Assembly (NCBI RefSeq): GCF_003217215.1
Contig: NZ_QJTD01000001.1
Location: forward strand, 682,001 to 746,000
DNA length: 64,000 nucleotides
From: Winogradskyella epiphytica
Lineage (GTDB): Bacteria > Bacteroidota > Bacteroidia > Flavobacteriales > Flavobacteriaceae
Direction: 5' to 3'
The notes beneath the pieces were generated by a model. The model saw only the letters and a list, made by a program, of their open reading frames with translations, ran no database searches and was not told the DNA's origin. Positions 9,263-17,320 of this stretch are shown here, in pieces; the first letter of the stretch is position 1, and each line of letters begins with the position of its first letter. Position numbers and translations under genes: made by a program.

Positions 9263-9534
9263 ACTAATGATAAAACTATTAGATTAATAAGGGCAATTAC
9301 AATAGTAGACAGCCATAACCTATACTTATCCAAGCCTAAATTGTAGTAATAATAATACTGGCTTTTATTCATTATTTCATAAACTAATAGATGAACAAAA
9401 GGAGAAACTAACAGAAAAAACACACCAAATATTGTTGGAGTTGCACTTATCAGTACGGTTAGAAGGAGAGCTATAAAATAAGATATAAAGAAAATTTTAC
9501 TTTGAAAAAGTAATATGTTTTTAAGTATCCTCAA
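9259..9534 (-). CDS. Very small membrane protein coupled to the ABC ATPase
   Basis: 91 residues with about three hydrophobic segments (around 12-35, 36-52 and 73-90), separated by a polar loop rich in Tyr (SQYYYYYNLGLDKYRLW) that could act as the cytoplasmic coupling element. It overlaps the ATPase gene by 4 nt, which argues for a joint complex. It is far smaller than any standard ABC permease (usually above 220 residues), so it might be a minimal or degenerate membrane subunit. Not a family I recognise. Confidence 0.6.
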   Translation of the reverse strand: MRILKNILLFQSKIFFISYFIALLLTVLISATPTIFGVFFLLVSPFVHLLVYEIMNKSQYYYYYNLGLDKYRLWLSTIVIALINLIVLSLV

Positions 9535-9572
9535 TTAATTTGTTTTACTGATGCGTTTATAGAAACAGGCCA

Positions 9573-9908
9573 TTAATACATTAAATGTTGTTTTGATTTA
9601 TTGCGCCATCCTGCCTGATTTTGATAATCTACAAAGTATATTTTTAAATCCGCTTGATTCTGATAATCTACGTCATAAATTTTCTTGTCGGCTTGATTGG
9701 CATATTTTGTAAAAAACCATTTCCCATTATTTTTTCCTGCGAGATTAGCATAATCGACTTTATATACTTTTAAATCGGCCTGAATTTCATAATCAACCAC
9801 AAACACTTTCACATCGGCTTGATTAGCATATTGAACCGAAAACACTTTTTGTGCAGAACAAGTTAGTCCAAAGCACAAAGCAAACAATAAGCTGATTTGA
9901 ATTTTCAT
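9573..9908 (-). CDS. DUF6150-type secreted repeat protein (septoil-knot family candidate)
   Basis: 111 residues. Signal peptide MKIQISLLFALCFGLTCSA, then six or seven tandem units of 10-14 residues such as VFSVQYANQAD, KVFVVDYEIQAD, KVYKVDYANLAG, FFTKYANQAD and IYFVDYQNQAG, ending WRNKSKQHLMY. This VDYxNQAD beat is characteristic of a small family annotated DUF6150, which I recall being described as forming a deep 7(1) knot of short beta strands. That structural assignment is recalled knowledge, not visible in the sequence. The mature protein should be periplasmic or extracellular; no biochemical role is known to me. Confidence 0.75.
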   Translation of the reverse strand: MKIQISLLFALCFGLTCSAQKVFSVQYANQADVKVFVVDYEIQADLKVYKVDYANLAGKNNGKWFFTKYANQADKKIYDVDYQNQADLKIYFVDYQNQAGWRNKSKQHLMY

Positions 9909-10286
9909 TTTGTAAGATTTAAAATATGAATTTAAAGATACGCAAATTGAATTTATTCTATTTCCCAGAAAAATTTCAAATTGAATGGTGCATTCAGTAT
10001 TCTTAGGATGATGTTCTTATATGCTCTTCCAATCAGAGCTTATTCAATAATAAAACATTGATCATTTCGGACATTATAAGGTCTAAAGATTACGAATAAT
10101 AGCTGACATTTGGGTGCTCTGTATATTATTACAAACCACTATACCTATTAAAATGCTAGCGTTAGTTAGATCTGTTGAGTGCATTAGGGTTTTTATAGAA
10201 TGATTAAAATTTCTAAGGCTAACCCAATGACTACGAATTCTTCATCTTAGTCCACAATTTAAAAATAGAATAGTATTTTAGTGCTG
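9909..10286. other. Intergenic gap without a recognised gene
   Basis: About 380 nt between the divergent repeat-protein and sensor-kinase genes. Both strands are stop-rich in all frames, and I see no RNA gene, strong dyad or clear TAnnTTTG box on the plus strand. On the minus strand a TATCTTTA about 35 nt before the repeat-protein start is a weak promoter candidate. Confidence 0.5.
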
Positions 10287-12311
10287 ATGAAAGTTATATT
10301 CTTTATAATTTGCTATTTATCAATAGGTTTTATTCAGGTCTTTGGACAAATTATCGCTGATTCAATCCCTCTTCATGTTGATTTAGCTGGCAATCCACAT
10401 GTAAATGTTTTACAAACGGAAAGAGAAGCGTCTTTTGAAGAGATAAAACAACAGTCAACTTGGAAACCTTACAAGACAAAATATAGAGCAACTACAGACA
10501 CCTCGCTATGGCTCCAATTTATAATTGAAAATCATTCGAATGAAAGTGTCCCTATTTATCTTCATAGCCTATATGATTTTACAACTGTCTATAGAAAAAA
10601 AGGACCAGATTTTGAAAAACTAACTAATGGTGTTTTTGTACCCTTACTTGAAAGATCAAATACAGTAAACACTTCTTTTATAAGACTAAATTTTGCACCT
10701 TATCAAAATTCGCGACTATATATAAGACTTGACAGTGAGAACCTGAAACCTAAGGGTCCACCAATTATTTATTCTGAATTAGGGTATTGGCAAGCTTATG
10801 TTCAAAATTATGAAAAACAAACTAGTAGTATAGGTTTCATCTATTTTTACATTATTTCACTAATCACAATTTCAATATTCGCACTCATATTTTGGATACG
10901 AATACGTGAAAGACTTTACCTCTATTATTTAGGATATCTCCTTTTCCAACTTATCTACGGATTTCTTGTGCTCGGCAATACTCTTGCGCCTATCGGCAAT
11001 TTTATGGCGTATAATCCTAGCCTAACATCTGATTTACTTGAACCCATTCAATTTATTTTCATAGGATTTTATGTGTTGTTCATATTACACCTTTTAAAGG
11101 TAAACACTTATGACCGATTACTGGCTACAGTCCTCCGATACTTGAGTTTAATATGTTTTCTATATGCAATAACAAATTTTGCCGCTAGCTATTATTTTTT
11201 GAATGAAAAGTATACTATCCGCATTTTTTATATAGTACGCTATATAATTTTGCCGACCAATTTCATCTTGATATTTTGGATAATTTACAAAGTAAAACAC
11301 CCTTTATTAATCTATTTTATTATAGGTCAAACCTTCTTTTTTATAGGCGCATTATTGAGCACTTATATAGCCTACTCCGGAATGAGTTTTGTACCAGGGC
11401 ATATTTTTAATTTCGTTGAAGCTCCAAATATTATCTTCCAGATCGGCTTATTAGCTGAAGTATATTGCTTTTCACTGGCATTGGGAGAAAATATATTTTT
11501 ACTTCAAAAAGACAAGGCGAAGGCCAGTAACGAACTGATTAAGCAATTACAGGAAAACCACCGATTACAAGAAACTATGAATCGGAAACTCGATGAGAAA
11601 GTTCGACAAAAGACAGAGGAGCTTATTCATCTATATTCTGAAATAGAACGTGATAAAACACAAAAAACAAAAGATGATTTTACAAAGAAAATAAGAGAAA
11701 CCGAAATGATGGCATTACGCTCCCAAATGAATCCGCATTTCATTTTCAATAGCATGAACGCTATAAAAAACTTAATTATGAGCTCTCGGAATGACGATGC
11801 TGTAACTTATCTCGACGATTTTGCAAGTCTACTTCGGGAGATATTGCAAAACACTAACCGTAAAAAGATTAGTGTAGAAGAAGAATTGGAAATCTTAGAA
11901 CTATATCTTTCCATAGAGCGTAGTCGAATTGGTAAAAACTTCAATTATACCATAAAAGTTGATAACACAGAGGTGCTTTCACAATACGAAATCCCCCCTT
12001 TGCTATTACAACCAATTGTAGAAAACGCAATTTGGCATGGGCTACACCCAAGCCCAAAGGCTGAGAGGAAATTGACCATTATTTTCGATACTACTAATGA
12101 TTTAAAAATTATAATTGAAGATAACGGTATTGGCAGAAGAGCAAGTGAAAGGAATAAAAAGCTACATAAGTCGATGGGCACAACAATTGTACAAGAGCGC
12201 TTAACATTATATAACTATTTGAATGACCACTCTATTTTCCTTGAGATTTACGATCTCGAGGAAAATAATCAGGCGTTAGGAACACGTATTACCTTAACTT
12301 ATAAATATTGA
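10287..12311 (+). CDS. 7TMR-DISM sensor histidine kinase, LytS/YehU type
   Basis: 674 residues from the ATG at 10287; an in-frame GTG at 10281 would add two residues, but the ATG gives a cleaner signal peptide (MKVIFFIICYLSIGFIQVFG). Residues about 25-165 form an extracytoplasmic 7TMR-DISMED2-like beta domain (DTSLWLQFIIENHS). Seven membrane segments span about 180-400, followed by a coiled coil about 400-465. The His_kinase (PF06580-type) domain has H484 in MNPHFIFNSMNA, then LLLQPIVENAIWHGL and DNGIGR. It probably senses a carbohydrate-like or surface signal, since DISMED2 resembles carbohydrate-binding folds, and pairs with the LytTR regulator 3 nt downstream. Confidence 0.9.
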   Translation: MKVIFFIICYLSIGFIQVFGQIIADSIPLHVDLAGNPHVNVLQTEREASFEEIKQQSTWKPYKTKYRATTDTSLWLQFIIENHSNESVPIYLHSLYDFTTVYRKKGPDFEKLTNGVFVPLLERSNTVNTSFIRLNFAPYQNSRLYIRLDSENLKPKGPPIIYSELGYWQAYVQNYEKQTSSIGFIYFYIISLITISIFALIFWIRIRERLYLYYLGYLLFQLIYGFLVLGNTLAPIGNFMAYNPSLTSDLLEPIQFIFIGFYVLFILHLLKVNTYDRLLATVLRYLSLICFLYAITNFAASYYFLNEKYTIRIFYIVRYIILPTNFILIFWIIYKVKHPLLIYFIIGQTFFFIGALLSTYIAYSGMSFVPGHIFNFVEAPNIIFQIGLLAEVYCFSLALGENIFLLQKDKAKASNELIKQLQENHRLQETMNRKLDEKVRQKTEELIHLYSEIERDKTQKTKDDFTKKIRETEMMALRSQMNPHFIFNSMNAIKNLIMSSRNDDAVTYLDDFASLLREILQNTNRKKISVEEELEILELYLSIERSRIGKNFNYTIKVDNTEVLSQYEIPPLLLQPIVENAIWHGLHPSPKAERKLTIIFDTTNDLKIIIEDNGIGRRASERNKKLHKSMGTTIVQERLTLYNYLNDHSIFLEIYDLEENNQALGTRITLTYKY

Positions 12312-12314
12312 ACT

Positions 12315-13073
12315 ATGATAAATATAGTAATAATAGACGACGAAGAACATTGTACAAATGTCTTGGGAAATTTGATAAAAAAAGTCCACGCAGATTACAA
12401 TATTATTGGAATTTTCACAAATCCAATTAGTGGACTAGAATTTATAAAGCACACGCCACCCGATTTATTATTTTTAGATATAGAAATGCCCAACCTCAAC
12501 GGGTTTAAACTGTTAGACAAAATTCAACCTATAAACTTCGACGTCATTTTCACAACAGCTTATGATCAATATGCGATTAAAGCCTTTCAATATAGCGCTA
12601 TCAACTACCTCTTAAAACCAATTACAGTAAAAAACATGGTAAAAGCACTGTCTAATTGGGAAAAGCGACGAAATAAAACGAGTTCAGAACAATGGAAAAT
12701 TTTACAAAAACAATTAGAGAACTCTAGTAAGAATTATTCACAAATTGCGTTGCCCACTGGCAGCGGCTATCAGATTACAGTTATTCAAAATATTGTTAGG
12801 TGTCAATCTGATAGTAATTATACCTTTATTTTTTGTAAAGATCAAACCAAGATATTAATCAGTAGAACCTTAAAAGAAATAGAAGAACTTTTACGAAATC
12901 ATGGATTTGTCAGGGTCCATCAATCACATTTAATAAATCCTCACCACGTAAAAGGTATCTTAAAACAGGATGGCGGCAGCCTAATAATGTATGACGAGGT
13001 TGAAATCCCAGTTTCAAGGCAGAAGGCACAGCATATCAATGAAATATTGGAAACCATGATTCGTTTTAAATAA
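12315..13073 (+). CDS. LytTR-family response regulator
   Basis: 252 residues. The receiver domain (about 1-120) has the acidic pair in VIIDDEEHC, acceptor D55 (LLFLDIEMP) and KP in LLKPITVKN. The C-terminal LytTR DNA-binding domain (about 145-250) is marked by VRCQSDSNYTFIF, SRTLKEIEELL and FVRVHQSHLINP. It is cotranscribed with its kinase (3-nt gap). LytTR proteins bind pairs or triplets of 9-bp direct repeats spaced about one turn plus, and a matching repeat array lies 180 nt downstream of this gene. Confidence 0.93.
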   Translation: MINIVIIDDEEHCTNVLGNLIKKVHADYNIIGIFTNPISGLEFIKHTPPDLLFLDIEMPNLNGFKLLDKIQPINFDVIFTTAYDQYAIKAFQYSAINYLLKPITVKNMVKALSNWEKRRNKTSSEQWKILQKQLENSSKNYSQIALPTGSGYQITVIQNIVRCQSDSNYTFIFCKDQTKILISRTLKEIEELLRNHGFVRVHQSHLINPHHVKGILKQDGGSLIMYDEVEIPVSRQKAQHINEILETMIRFK

Positions 13074-13251
13074 TTAAATCACTGACTTGTCATAGTACCA
13101 TTTAAAATCATGCTAAACGACAACTTTAATAAAACTTAACACAAGGGCCATTCTTCAAGTGTAAGCATTTTAGATATAAGTCAATTATCTTCTAAAATTC
13201 ACATCCCTAACTTAGACAATAGTATTTTTTAGCCACCAATGGTTTCTTTAC

Positions 13252-13303
13252 CAAATTCTAAGTCAGTCTCTTCAAATTCTAAATTTATCTTGCCAAATTC
13301 TTA
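13252..13303 (+). promoter_or_regulatory. Triple direct repeat at 21-nt period, candidate LytTR binding site
   Basis: CAAATTCTAA at 13252-13261, CAAATTCTAA at 13273-13282 and CAAATTCTTA at 13294-13303: three copies with start-to-start distance of exactly 21 nt. LytTR regulators are known to bind direct repeats of about 9 bp with 12-13-nt spacers, the same geometry. The array ends 29 nt before a TAnnTTTG box. The base sequence differs from the AgrA/ComE-type consensus, so the assignment rests on geometry and neighbourhood. Confidence 0.5.
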
Positions 13304-13332
13304 TTTCATCCCGTATTAGCAATGACCTCTGT

Positions 13333-13340
13333 TACATTTG
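13333..13340 (+). promoter_or_regulatory. -7 promoter box downstream of the direct repeats
   Basis: TACATTTG matches TAnnTTTG. No TTG occurs at the usual -33 distance, which fits a promoter that needs an activator bound at the adjacent repeats. Confidence 0.45.
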
Positions 13341-13671
13341 TAGGAATAAGCGTTCTTTTATCTGACCTTTAAAAATTTTAAAAGGACAATTTCAAATTGA
13401 TTAATAGTCATTTTAAGCGTTGAATCCCCGTTCAAGACATGAGTTGAAAGCTAAGCACTTTAGACTCTTTATTTAAAAAAAATTAAAATCTCTCGACGAT
13501 GGTTCAATTTACACAATCTATATTCCAAATATCAGCCTCTATTTTATCCACAGGCCACCTTATAACTACTCCTACTCAAGGTAACTTATATATACATCAA
13601 GACGACTTAAACAACTAGTTACAACCACCATTAAAATAACTACGGTGAGGTCCCATTTTAAATATAATGCA

Positions 13672-13770
13672 ATGAATACTCTACTCCTCCTACTCATTAT
13701 CATTCTGCACTCATTAGCTCGTGCAAATTTTAAAACAACATCAGAGTCATCTGGAGCAGCTACAAGTTAA
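13672..13770 (+). CDS. Possible 32-residue signal-peptide-like ORF
   Basis: ATG at 13672 gives MNTLLLLLIIILHSLARANF followed by a short polar tail and TAA at 13768-13770. The composition is that of a Sec signal peptide without a mature protein. It could be the stub of a decayed secreted-protein gene, a tiny secreted peptide or chance. There is no close start context to decide. Confidence 0.25.
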   Translation: MNTLLLLLIIILHSLARANFKTTSESSGAATS

Positions 13771-13893
13771 GTAAGATAAAGAAAAACCGAGCTATACCTT
13801 CATTTTTATAGCAAAAAAGAGTCTCCTTCAAAGCCTAAAAATATTTCAAAACTATTTAGACAAAAATAACAAACCTCAAAACAATCAAACCTC

Positions 13894-15582
13894 ATGAAAC
13901 AACAACGACTAAATTTATTAGGATCTAATATTAGAAATACAGTTCTCTTAGTTATATGCTCCATTTTCTCTACTCAACTTATGGCTCAAACCTTTGAAAT
14001 GGTGAAAGACATCAACAATGGACAATATGGTAGTAATCCTAGACATTTATATGTTTATAATGGTAAATTATATTTTAAAGCCTATGATAGCGATGGTCTT
14101 AATCCATGGGTTAGTGATGGAACGACAGAAGGAACACAGAAGTTAATAAATATAAATTCCATTGGCAGTGGCTCATTCCAATCAACCGTCAATTTTTTTG
14201 GTTTCAATGACAAGGTTTACTTTAAGGATGTCACAGCAGAATACGGCACCGAACTTTGGATGACCGACGGCACAACAGAAGGTACAGAATTAATGATGGA
14301 TATTTCTCCAGGAACTGAAGGTTCTAACCCTTCTGAACTCACAGAAATGAACGGACAATTTTTCTTCCGCGCAGGTGATGGAACACATGGAAGTGAACTA
14401 TGGGTGAGTGATGGTACAGCTACAGGTACAACAATGGTTAAGGATATTAATCTTGGTCCTGATAGTGCCATACCATATGATCTTACAGAATTTAATGGAA
14501 AACTTTACTTTAGAGCAGACAATGGCGTTCATGGAAAAGAATTATGGGTAAGTGACGGAACGAGCTCTGGTACTTATATGTTAAAAGATATTTATCAAGG
14601 TGCAGAAGGTAGTGATCCAGCAGAATTTACTGTGGCTAATGGCGAATTATTCTTCGCTGCTGATGACGGGATTCATGGCGAAGAACTTTGGAAGACCGAC
14701 GGTACGCTTGAAGGTACAGTCTTGGTTAAAGATATTGATGATGACCACATTCCGAATGGCCTTCCAAGAGATAGTGAACCCAGAAACTTTGTGGAATATA
14801 ATGGAAAACTGTATTTTTCAGCAAATCTAGCTGATGAGGGCAGAGAATTATATGTAAGTGATGGCACCACCCAAGGGACATACCTATTCTTTGATTTTTA
14901 TTCTGGTATTCGAAATAGTGGCTCCCCATCTTTTTTCCATGAATTTAATGGAAACCTATACTTCCGCGCTACAGATGGCTCCCATGGAAGTGAACTTTGG
15001 GTTACTAATGGCACAGTAGAAGGCACTTCTCTTGTAAAGGATTTATATCCAGGACCGCAATCTGGTGGACCTATGGAACTCATGGATTATAACAACGACT
15101 TGTATTTTATTGGTTACACTACAGATGATAACTCAATTAATCTTAACAGTCAACTGTGGACAAGTGATGGAACTGAATCAGGAACAACACCTATTTTTCC
15201 TGAAGATGCCACTTATACATCAAACTCTGTGGAACGTATGTACAATAAGATAGTAGAATTTAATGGTTCCATTTATTTTAGAGCAAAATATAATGGTTAT
15301 GGTTTTGAGCTATGGAAGTATACAAGCAATAATCTAGGTATAGAAGATGCGTCTAAACGAAAGGTTACAGCCTATCCCAACCCCGTTAATGATATATTGT
15401 ACTTCAACACAACTACAGAAACGATTCAAAAAGTAGATCTTTTTACAGTTACCGGTCAAAGATTAAAAACTTGGGAAGATCAATCCGATATTGATATTTC
15501 AGAATTTGCTCCTGGAATTTATTTTGTAAAAATCACCACTAATACCCATCATACAGAAATAAAACAGGTTATTAAAAATTAA
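13894..15582 (+). CDS. T9SS-exported ELWxxDGT-repeat protein
   Basis: 562 residues. After an N-terminal signal (ending TQLMAQ) come eight or nine units of about 48 residues, each with an ELWVSDGTxxGT beat preceded by xFxxFNGKLYFRAxDGxHG; these ELWxxDGT repeats resemble hyalin-type or propeller-forming repeats. The last about 80 residues are a type A T9SS sorting domain (AYPNPVNDILYF, QKVDLFTVTGQ, GIYFVKI). The product should be exported by the PorU/gliding-motility-type secretion machinery and retained at the surface or released. It is the first gene downstream of the candidate LytTR site. Confidence 0.88.
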   Translation: MKQQRLNLLGSNIRNTVLLVICSIFSTQLMAQTFEMVKDINNGQYGSNPRHLYVYNGKLYFKAYDSDGLNPWVSDGTTEGTQKLININSIGSGSFQSTVNFFGFNDKVYFKDVTAEYGTELWMTDGTTEGTELMMDISPGTEGSNPSELTEMNGQFFFRAGDGTHGSELWVSDGTATGTTMVKDINLGPDSAIPYDLTEFNGKLYFRADNGVHGKELWVSDGTSSGTYMLKDIYQGAEGSDPAEFTVANGELFFAADDGIHGEELWKTDGTLEGTVLVKDIDDDHIPNGLPRDSEPRNFVEYNGKLYFSANLADEGRELYVSDGTTQGTYLFFDFYSGIRNSGSPSFFHEFNGNLYFRATDGSHGSELWVTNGTVEGTSLVKDLYPGPQSGGPMELMDYNNDLYFIGYTTDDNSINLNSQLWTSDGTESGTTPIFPEDATYTSNSVERMYNKIVEFNGSIYFRAKYNGYGFELWKYTSNNLGIEDASKRKVTAYPNPVNDILYFNTTTETIQKVDLFTVTGQRLKTWEDQSDIDISEFAPGIYFVKITTNTHHTEIKQVIKN

Positions 15583-15587
15583 GCAAA

Positions 15588-16258
15588 ATGAATAATATGA
15601 AAAACATCGGTTAACAATAAGTGTTATAGCACTCATGATTATGTCACTATCCTTTTCACAAATTGGCAGAACGTATCCTGACGGACATGGAAATAGGGTG
15701 TTTTTTCCATTTAGCGATATTTCTTTTGCAGATGAGGTAGTGAGTTTTAAAGTGGGTAATCCAGCTCCGATAGACGGCGTTGGACCTGAAAATGTTATAG
15801 GTATACCTGATTATGATGACGCGAAATCAAACAACTATTGCACCCTTGGGTACGGTGGAGAATTAATCGTGAAGTTTACCGATAACGTTTTATATGACAT
15901 CGAAGGACCAGATTTATTTATCCTGGAAATCGGGCCATTGACAGAACCTGTTGATGTTTTTATTTCACAAGATAGTGACGATTGGGTTTCTGTAGGCAGA
16001 ACCGGTGGCGGTTTCTCGTCAATAGATATTGCCGAATATGTTGAGAAAACAGATGTTTTTAGATATGTAAAAGTGATAGATATCAAGGGTAAAAAAAGTG
16101 GTAAATGGCCAGGTGCTGATATAGATGCCATTGGCGCCATTGGCTCTAGTGTTAACTTTCAGTTAAACGCTTCAGTTTCTTTTGATACCGGAAAATCCAC
16201 GCTTAAAGAGACCTCAAAGGAGTTGACCGATATGGCAGAAAAAACTGGGTTTCTTTAG
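15588..16258 (+). pseudogene. Frameshifted and truncated OmpA-family outer-membrane protein gene
   Basis: The body (frame of 15635-16258) reads IGRTYPDGHGNRVFFPFSD..., GADIDAIGAIGSS..., and the beginning of an OmpA peptidoglycan-binding domain (ASVSFDTGKSTLKETSKEL), then TAG at 16256-16258. Relatives continue for about 80 more residues with the peptidoglycan-binding motif, which is missing here. The signal peptide is split: ATG at 15588 gives MNNMKNI in another frame and hits TAA at 15612, whereas the matching frame continues LTISVIALMIMSLSFSQ from 15611, so one base appears lost near 15609. If translated from 15635 it would have only a stub of signal peptide. Two defects make it very likely a pseudogene. 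Confidence 0.7.
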
Positions 16259-16378
16259 TCCTTGAGTTCAATGACGACTTAACAGAATATAAAGGCAAAT
16301 GGGGCTATTGTGACACAAAAGCTACTCATACAGGTTGGAACGGAAATAAATAATGTCTGACTCTAAATACATATTATT

Positions 16379-17062
16379 ATGAAATACATAAAAACAACAG
16401 TAAACACTTTGCTATTTACCACATTAATGCTCACGTCTGGATGCCGCGACACTAATGAGGACAAAAACCTCTTGGGTGAGCAATCCAATGAACTAAATGA
16501 GCAAAATAAGAATGCTGACGATATCCGAATCAGCACCTATGAATTTCATATCTCTGGAGGTGACTTTGACGGACAATCATTTACAGGGGAATTCCCTAAT
16601 AATGGAGAACATGGATCTAGTAGTTTCTCATCAAAAAAAGCCAAGAATATCGAGGATGACATGGTACGAATACATTTCAAGGATAAGACTAAAGAAGGAA
16701 TGACGCTCGCTGCAGAGTTAAAAATCGCTTTAAATACTGATGGGAAAGCCTACGCCATTTCCGATTTTAGTTCAGCTAAGAACGATATTAAACAAAGCTC
16801 TATAATATTTATGCTCTTTGAAGAGTCTGAAGACAATGGCGGCTATTATCAGTTTTCTAATACATCAGGGACAATAAATCTAACTAATTTAAAACTTGAT
16901 CAAGAAACTGCCCAATATTTGACCTCAACAGCCGATTGTGATGTGGAATTTGATGCTGTTTTCAGAGCTATTCAGATGTTCAATACTGGAGAAGCCCCTA
17001 AGACAGAGTCGGTAAAAATTAAGGGGGTTATCCATATGCAATCTATCGAAGGCATTAATTAA
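16379..17062 (+). CDS. Hypothetical lipoprotein
   Basis: 227 residues. The signal ends LTSGCRD, a good lipobox with Arg/Asp after the Cys. A Gln/Asn/Glu-rich linker (about 28-48) precedes a beta-rich domain (STYEFHISGGDFDGQSFTG...) with no family I recognise. It lies directly after the broken OmpA gene, in a run of exported proteins. Confidence 0.65.
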   Translation: MKYIKTTVNTLLFTTLMLTSGCRDTNEDKNLLGEQSNELNEQNKNADDIRISTYEFHISGGDFDGQSFTGEFPNNGEHGSSSFSSKKAKNIEDDMVRIHFKDKTKEGMTLAAELKIALNTDGKAYAISDFSSAKNDIKQSSIIFMLFEESEDNGGYYQFSNTSGTINLTNLKLDQETAQYLTSTADCDVEFDAVFRAIQMFNTGEAPKTESVKIKGVIHMQSIEGIN

Positions 17063-17320
17063 TCTGAAATAAATAATCTTAATATAACAGTGGAACTATT
17101 TCTATTATAAAAATGCACCTATATCGGATTTACTTGATGGTCTTAAGATCTATACGAGAAGAAAAGTTTCCGAAAAAAAAAGTTTTGACTTGGGTACCTT
17201 GTTATTAATAATCTAGCTCAAAATTCTAGAATACAGATATGTACTAGTCAAAATTAGAATCATTTAAATGGAAAACGCTGTTAATGGCAGTTCCATCACA
17301 TTAATCTTAAATTAATAATT

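Larger units (their letters stand above)
13074..13893. other. 820-nt non-coding gap with regulatory signals
   Basis: No gene of normal size. It contains a triple direct repeat (13252-13303), a -7 promoter box (13333-13340), a 39-codon ORF (13499-13618, MVQFTQSIFQ...) and a 32-codon signal-peptide-like ORF (13672-13770). If transcription starts near 13345, the downstream T9SS gene would have a leader of about 550 nt, or the promoter may serve a small RNA or small peptide. I see no intrinsic terminator between 13345 and 13894. Confidence 0.5.

Noticed and set aside
14217..15253. Several antisense and out-of-phase frames in the ELWxxDGT gene
   Set aside because: They arise from the repetitive codon pattern of the real gene.
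14088..15330. Regularly spaced repeats at about 140-nt intervals that could suggest an array
   Set aside because: They are in-frame protein repeats with diverged DNA, not CRISPR: repeats are coding and no spacers or cas genes exist.
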